A stretch of 36,764 nt of DNA from Apostichopus californicus (Eukaryota; Echinodermata; Holothuroidea; Aspidochirotida; Stichopodidae). Within the stretch, counting starts at the first letter, position 1. Every line of letters starts with the position of its first letter. Of this stretch, positions 33,811 to 36,764 are shown in pieces. Location: the NCBI GenBank assembly GCA_020650975.1, contig JAIPMN010000235.1, forward strand, positions 1-36,764, given 5' to 3'. The position numbers and the translations under genes were made by a program. The notes below the pieces were generated by a model that was not told the DNA's origin, searched no databases, and worked only from the letters and a program-made list of their open reading frames with translations.

Positions 33811-35072
33811 TAACAGAGTGTTAAAACTAAGAGTAGGCAATATTAAAATAAAAATAGACAGAACTTCTCATTATATGGAAGCAGGAAAGCTTGCAACTCA
33901 TAAATAGTCTAGTTTTGGGATTTTCACACATTTCATAGTTTGGTAGATTAGCCTGCTGAAATATTATCAAGGACACCAAGGGTTCATTTAAAGATGAATT
34001 TAATTTTCAGTAACAAACTTACACACTACCATTTATTTCTCTTCACTCAATGTTCAGCACATCTAAGCAAGTAATTTGACAGACTTTCCATTTGATGGTG
34101 ACAAAGTGTTTGGCACCAGGAATTTGTTCTTTCTTACATTAGCGTTTGTCACATATCATGTGCAAAGCCCACCTTCTCATATGAAAACCAAATATCTTGT
34201 TGGGATGTTATAAAGTTACAGATGCTGTTAAATTGTAAATTGGAATTATTGAATCGAAGTGCTGCTCTTAAATAGGTCCAAAGTATATTTTGGTTAAACT
34301 CAGTTTGATCAATGACCAGCTGATAATGCAGCATATATCAAACAGGCTTCATGGGATCTTAATTTTCTCTCTCCCCCCTCCCCCCCCCTTTAAGCCAGGA
34401 CCGAAATAAATTTGCGAGCCAACACTTGGCTAATTTGATCTCCAAATCTTAAAGTTACTGATGTTGCAGGATAGTCCTCTGAAGGTAATTTACTATTTAC
34501 AGAGCATAATAATTCAAAGTCAGTTTTCCTTTTCACTTAAAATCTAAGTTTCTCTCTCCCTCTCTCACTCTTCATGGCTAATTTCTCTCTGTTGCATGCC
34601 TCTTGGATATCACCTTGTGCCCCGGCCCATTTGAAAGTCATGTCACGGTCTTAACTCTGGCTTTTACTTCCAACAATAGACAAATAGGTTTGCAACATGG
34701 ATGGGTTGATATTTGCACTGAAGTGTACAGTGCCTGACAAGACTTGAGACTCTCCTGACATTCAAACAATCCACTGTACCAGAATTTATGATAGAATTAG
34801 ACGATTGTTTACATAAGCCTATTTATGTATCCCTCTGAATTGTTAATTCAAGAGGAGGAGAAAAAGGTTTGAAAGTGGCTTTCATTTCATTCTATTTAGA
34901 TTGCGCCGGTTCGTAACGAAGTTTGCGAATGTGCTCGTTAACGTCGTTAGAGAATATTAAAAGGGTTTCAAACAATTTAATATTTTTCTGTGATGTTGAA
35001 TAGATTGTTTGGTTATGTCTATCATGCTGTTCATGGTTGCTTGGTAACTTCAGTTTAATTGGTATGAAAATG
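33811..35072. other. SRPK intron, no gene recognised
   Basis: Contains C-rich runs at about 34373-34390, CTCTCTCCCTCTCTC-type sequence at about 34550-34570, and a compact CpG cluster with two short palindromes at about 34901-34952. No exon recognised. Confidence 0.5.
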
Positions 35073-35167
35073 CCTCAACCGTGCAGGACTGATGCCTTCA
35101 GCTGGATTGTACCTCAAACATGCATTACTGATGCCTTCAGCTCGACTTTAAACTCAAACATGCATGA
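35073..35167. repeat. 39-40-bp tandem repeat, about 2.4 copies
   Basis: CTGATGCCTTCAGCT at 35089 and 35128, and CTCAAACATGCAT at 35113 and 35153 with a diverged partner CTCAACCGTGCA at 35074. Period 39-40. A short minisatellite-like duplication. Confidence 0.88.
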
Positions 35168-35861
35168 CATGATATAGTTGTCAATGAAGGACTTCTTAGC
35201 AGTAGAAGTCAGTCTATAGGTCTGTGGAATGGAGTTTTGTAAAGATCAAGGGCTAATTTATCTCAAATGACCTTATGACAATATATCATTGTAACATCAA
35301 AACTTTCGGAAACATTGCATGTATTGATTATGGATAGCTCACTGCATGGTCCACCCACTATTGTTAACTTTGATCCTTACTTAATACCTCTTTTTCTTCC
35401 CCTCTTCCCACATAATTTTCCCTCTCCCCCCTCTCCCCCTCTCCTCATGACCATCCCTTTGCAAAATATTCCGTCAAAGGAATTTCCAATTTTACCAAAT
35501 TTATTTCACCCCTTAAATGTGTCCCTCCCACAACCACTGCATTGTAGCCCTACCAATCATCTAGAGGCATCTGGTAATAAATATGGTCGCATTCCAACAG
35601 TAATTTAACAGTTCACCCAAAAGTGTCTAGAAAGTCACTTTCAGTATATATATACACACCTATGCGTGTACACACCGATATTTAGCATTTTTTTTACTAT
35701 TTGTATTTTTAGATCCTCCTGCAAGCAGGAACTCGCGAAGAAGCCTCATTGGCTTATCAAAGCAGTAAGCTGACCAAAGTCAGTTTCTTAGATTCATATT
35801 TAATGTCCATGATTATGAATTGTTAATTGTCAACAACTCTGTAACTGGACGACATACATTA

Positions 35862-35937
35862 ATCTTGGAGTGACACAGAACTCGGACCTTATGATTGCAA
35901 GGCTCTGGCGTTAACCACTGAACTAATCACTGAGCAA
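35862..35937 (-). mobile_element. tRNA-derived SINE-like block (degenerate tRNA)
   Basis: Read on the minus strand, GATTAGTTCAGTGGTTAACG (35928 to 35909) matches a pol III A box/D arm, CCTTGCAATCATAAGG looks like an anticodon arm, and GGTCCGAGTTC (35888 to 35878) is a near B box (consensus GGTTCGANTCC). Order and spacing fit a tRNA head. The acceptor stem and T arm do not pair convincingly, so a working tRNA is unlikely; a tRNA-derived SINE head or tRNA pseudogene fits better. The 3' body and poly-A/target duplication were not identified. A TATATATACACACA run sits next to it on the other side. Confidence 0.6.
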
Positions 35938-36314
35938 ACAATCCTATATATATACACACATTTATGTATCTGACTACATATATTACTTGGCATGACTTCT
36001 CTTGACGAGCCATAACTGGGTGTTTCTAATAATGGCTAGGTTTCTCTGTAATTCGCTTGCTTCTATAGTTACCTTGCTGCCTTACAAAGGACTTGAGAAA
36101 AGTCAGTTTCAAAAGGAAAGTATAGGTTTTCAGATCAGGGGGAAAACAGCTCCCAGAGGCTGTTTCTGATAGTGGTTATTAGCAATTCAAATTCTCTCTA
36201 AAAATGACTGGCCATACCTTGAGGAGAGAGTAGTCTTTTCAATAGGGTTTCTTTCTTTAGCACCTTATTATATTACGGACAACTTAATGTCTTTTAGAGT
36301 TAAAATGAAATCAA

Positions 36315-36340
36315 GGGGGGGGGTGGCGGGGGTGGGGGGA
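36315..36340. repeat. G-rich quadruplex-type tract
   Basis: GGGGGGGGGTGGCGGGGGTG and a following G6 run on the + strand, meeting the four-run quadruplex sequence rule. Confidence 0.8.
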
Positions 36341-36764
36341 ATTGTCAGCACTGTTCATTTATGTCAAAACAACCAAAGTAAAGTGATTTGATGTCTGCTT
36401 ACATTTGAGCTGATGTCTCTGCAGGCTACAATTTGTTTGGTTGCCAGGGAGATTCGTTCCTTGTTTTCCTCAGCTCCTTGAATTGGTGACGGAAAGTTTG
36501 TATGTGTGACTGAAAACAAATCAAGCAGGAGATACCATTTGCATAGCCTCCCTCTCTAATCAGGCTTGCAGCCTGTCCATTTACTGTACCAGTTTGAGAA
36601 GAAACCAGTTGACAACGGTCTACCTTCTTTTCTTGGAACTCATATTTTGCATTTTGGGCCAAAGCCAAAAATGGTCATCACTATACCTGGAATTTGAACA
36701 TTGCCACTTAGGCTCATTTCACCCATGGTTATGAGAACAACTAACCAAAGTTCTGTAATCATTA
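36341..36764. other. End of window, SRPK intron, nothing recognised
   Basis: No acceptor followed by an SRPK-like reading frame was found before the window ends. The CAG near 36421-36423 is followed by sequence that does not encode the expected FVAMKVVKSAEH-type strand. Confidence 0.5.

Overview
This window is eukaryotic, animal-type genomic DNA: AT-rich, very gene-sparse, full of microsatellites, minisatellites and decayed transposable-element pieces, with no bacterial-style operons or long open frames. One protein-coding gene is recognisable. Two exons on the + strand (18718-18887 and 29291-29399) encode the acidic N-terminal linker and the first kinase-domain strands of an SR-protein kinase (SRPK family, which phosphorylates SR splicing factors). 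They join in frame across a 10.4-kb intron (phase 1) and leave through a strong GTAAGT donor. The catalytic remainder must lie beyond 36764. The first exon(s) are not recognised here. Intron size, repeat content and the closeness of the SRPK peptide to the metazoan family suggest a marine invertebrate; an echinoderm is a guess, not a demonstration.

Layout. 1-18717 is 5' flank or upstream intron. It holds an interrupted 62-65-bp tandem array (2014-2542) broken by a ~250-bp insertion, the 3' end of a CR1/L2-like LINE (about 5764-6090), a degenerate TAGGC/GTAG-rich repeat (7736-8030), a 125-bp foldback element (8560-8684), a 24-bp minisatellite (13001-13195), two strong hairpins, and a CpG-dense block near 14.5 kb. 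18718-29399 is the SRPK exon-intron-exon segment. Its intron contains poly-C runs, a TCC/CCT polypyrimidine tract, two CpG-dense unsupported blocks and short tandem duplications. 29400-36764 is the next SRPK intron. It opens with a GC-richer antisense retroelement ORF1/gag-like pseudogene (about 29560-30764), followed by a perfect 10-bp hairpin, G-rich quadruplex-type tracts, a 39-40-bp tandem repeat and a tRNA-derived SINE-like block on the minus strand (35862-35937).

I found no CRISPR array, no intact mobile element, no complete structural RNA gene and no convincing second host gene. Most open frames over 60 codons are chance frames in AT-rich or simple-sequence DNA. I do not see a previously undescribed system. 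The most informative items are the SRPK exons, the interrupted tandem array with its apparent target-site duplication, a dispersed GCTTACCTGTC-containing repeat, and the decayed antisense retroelement just inside an SRPK intron.
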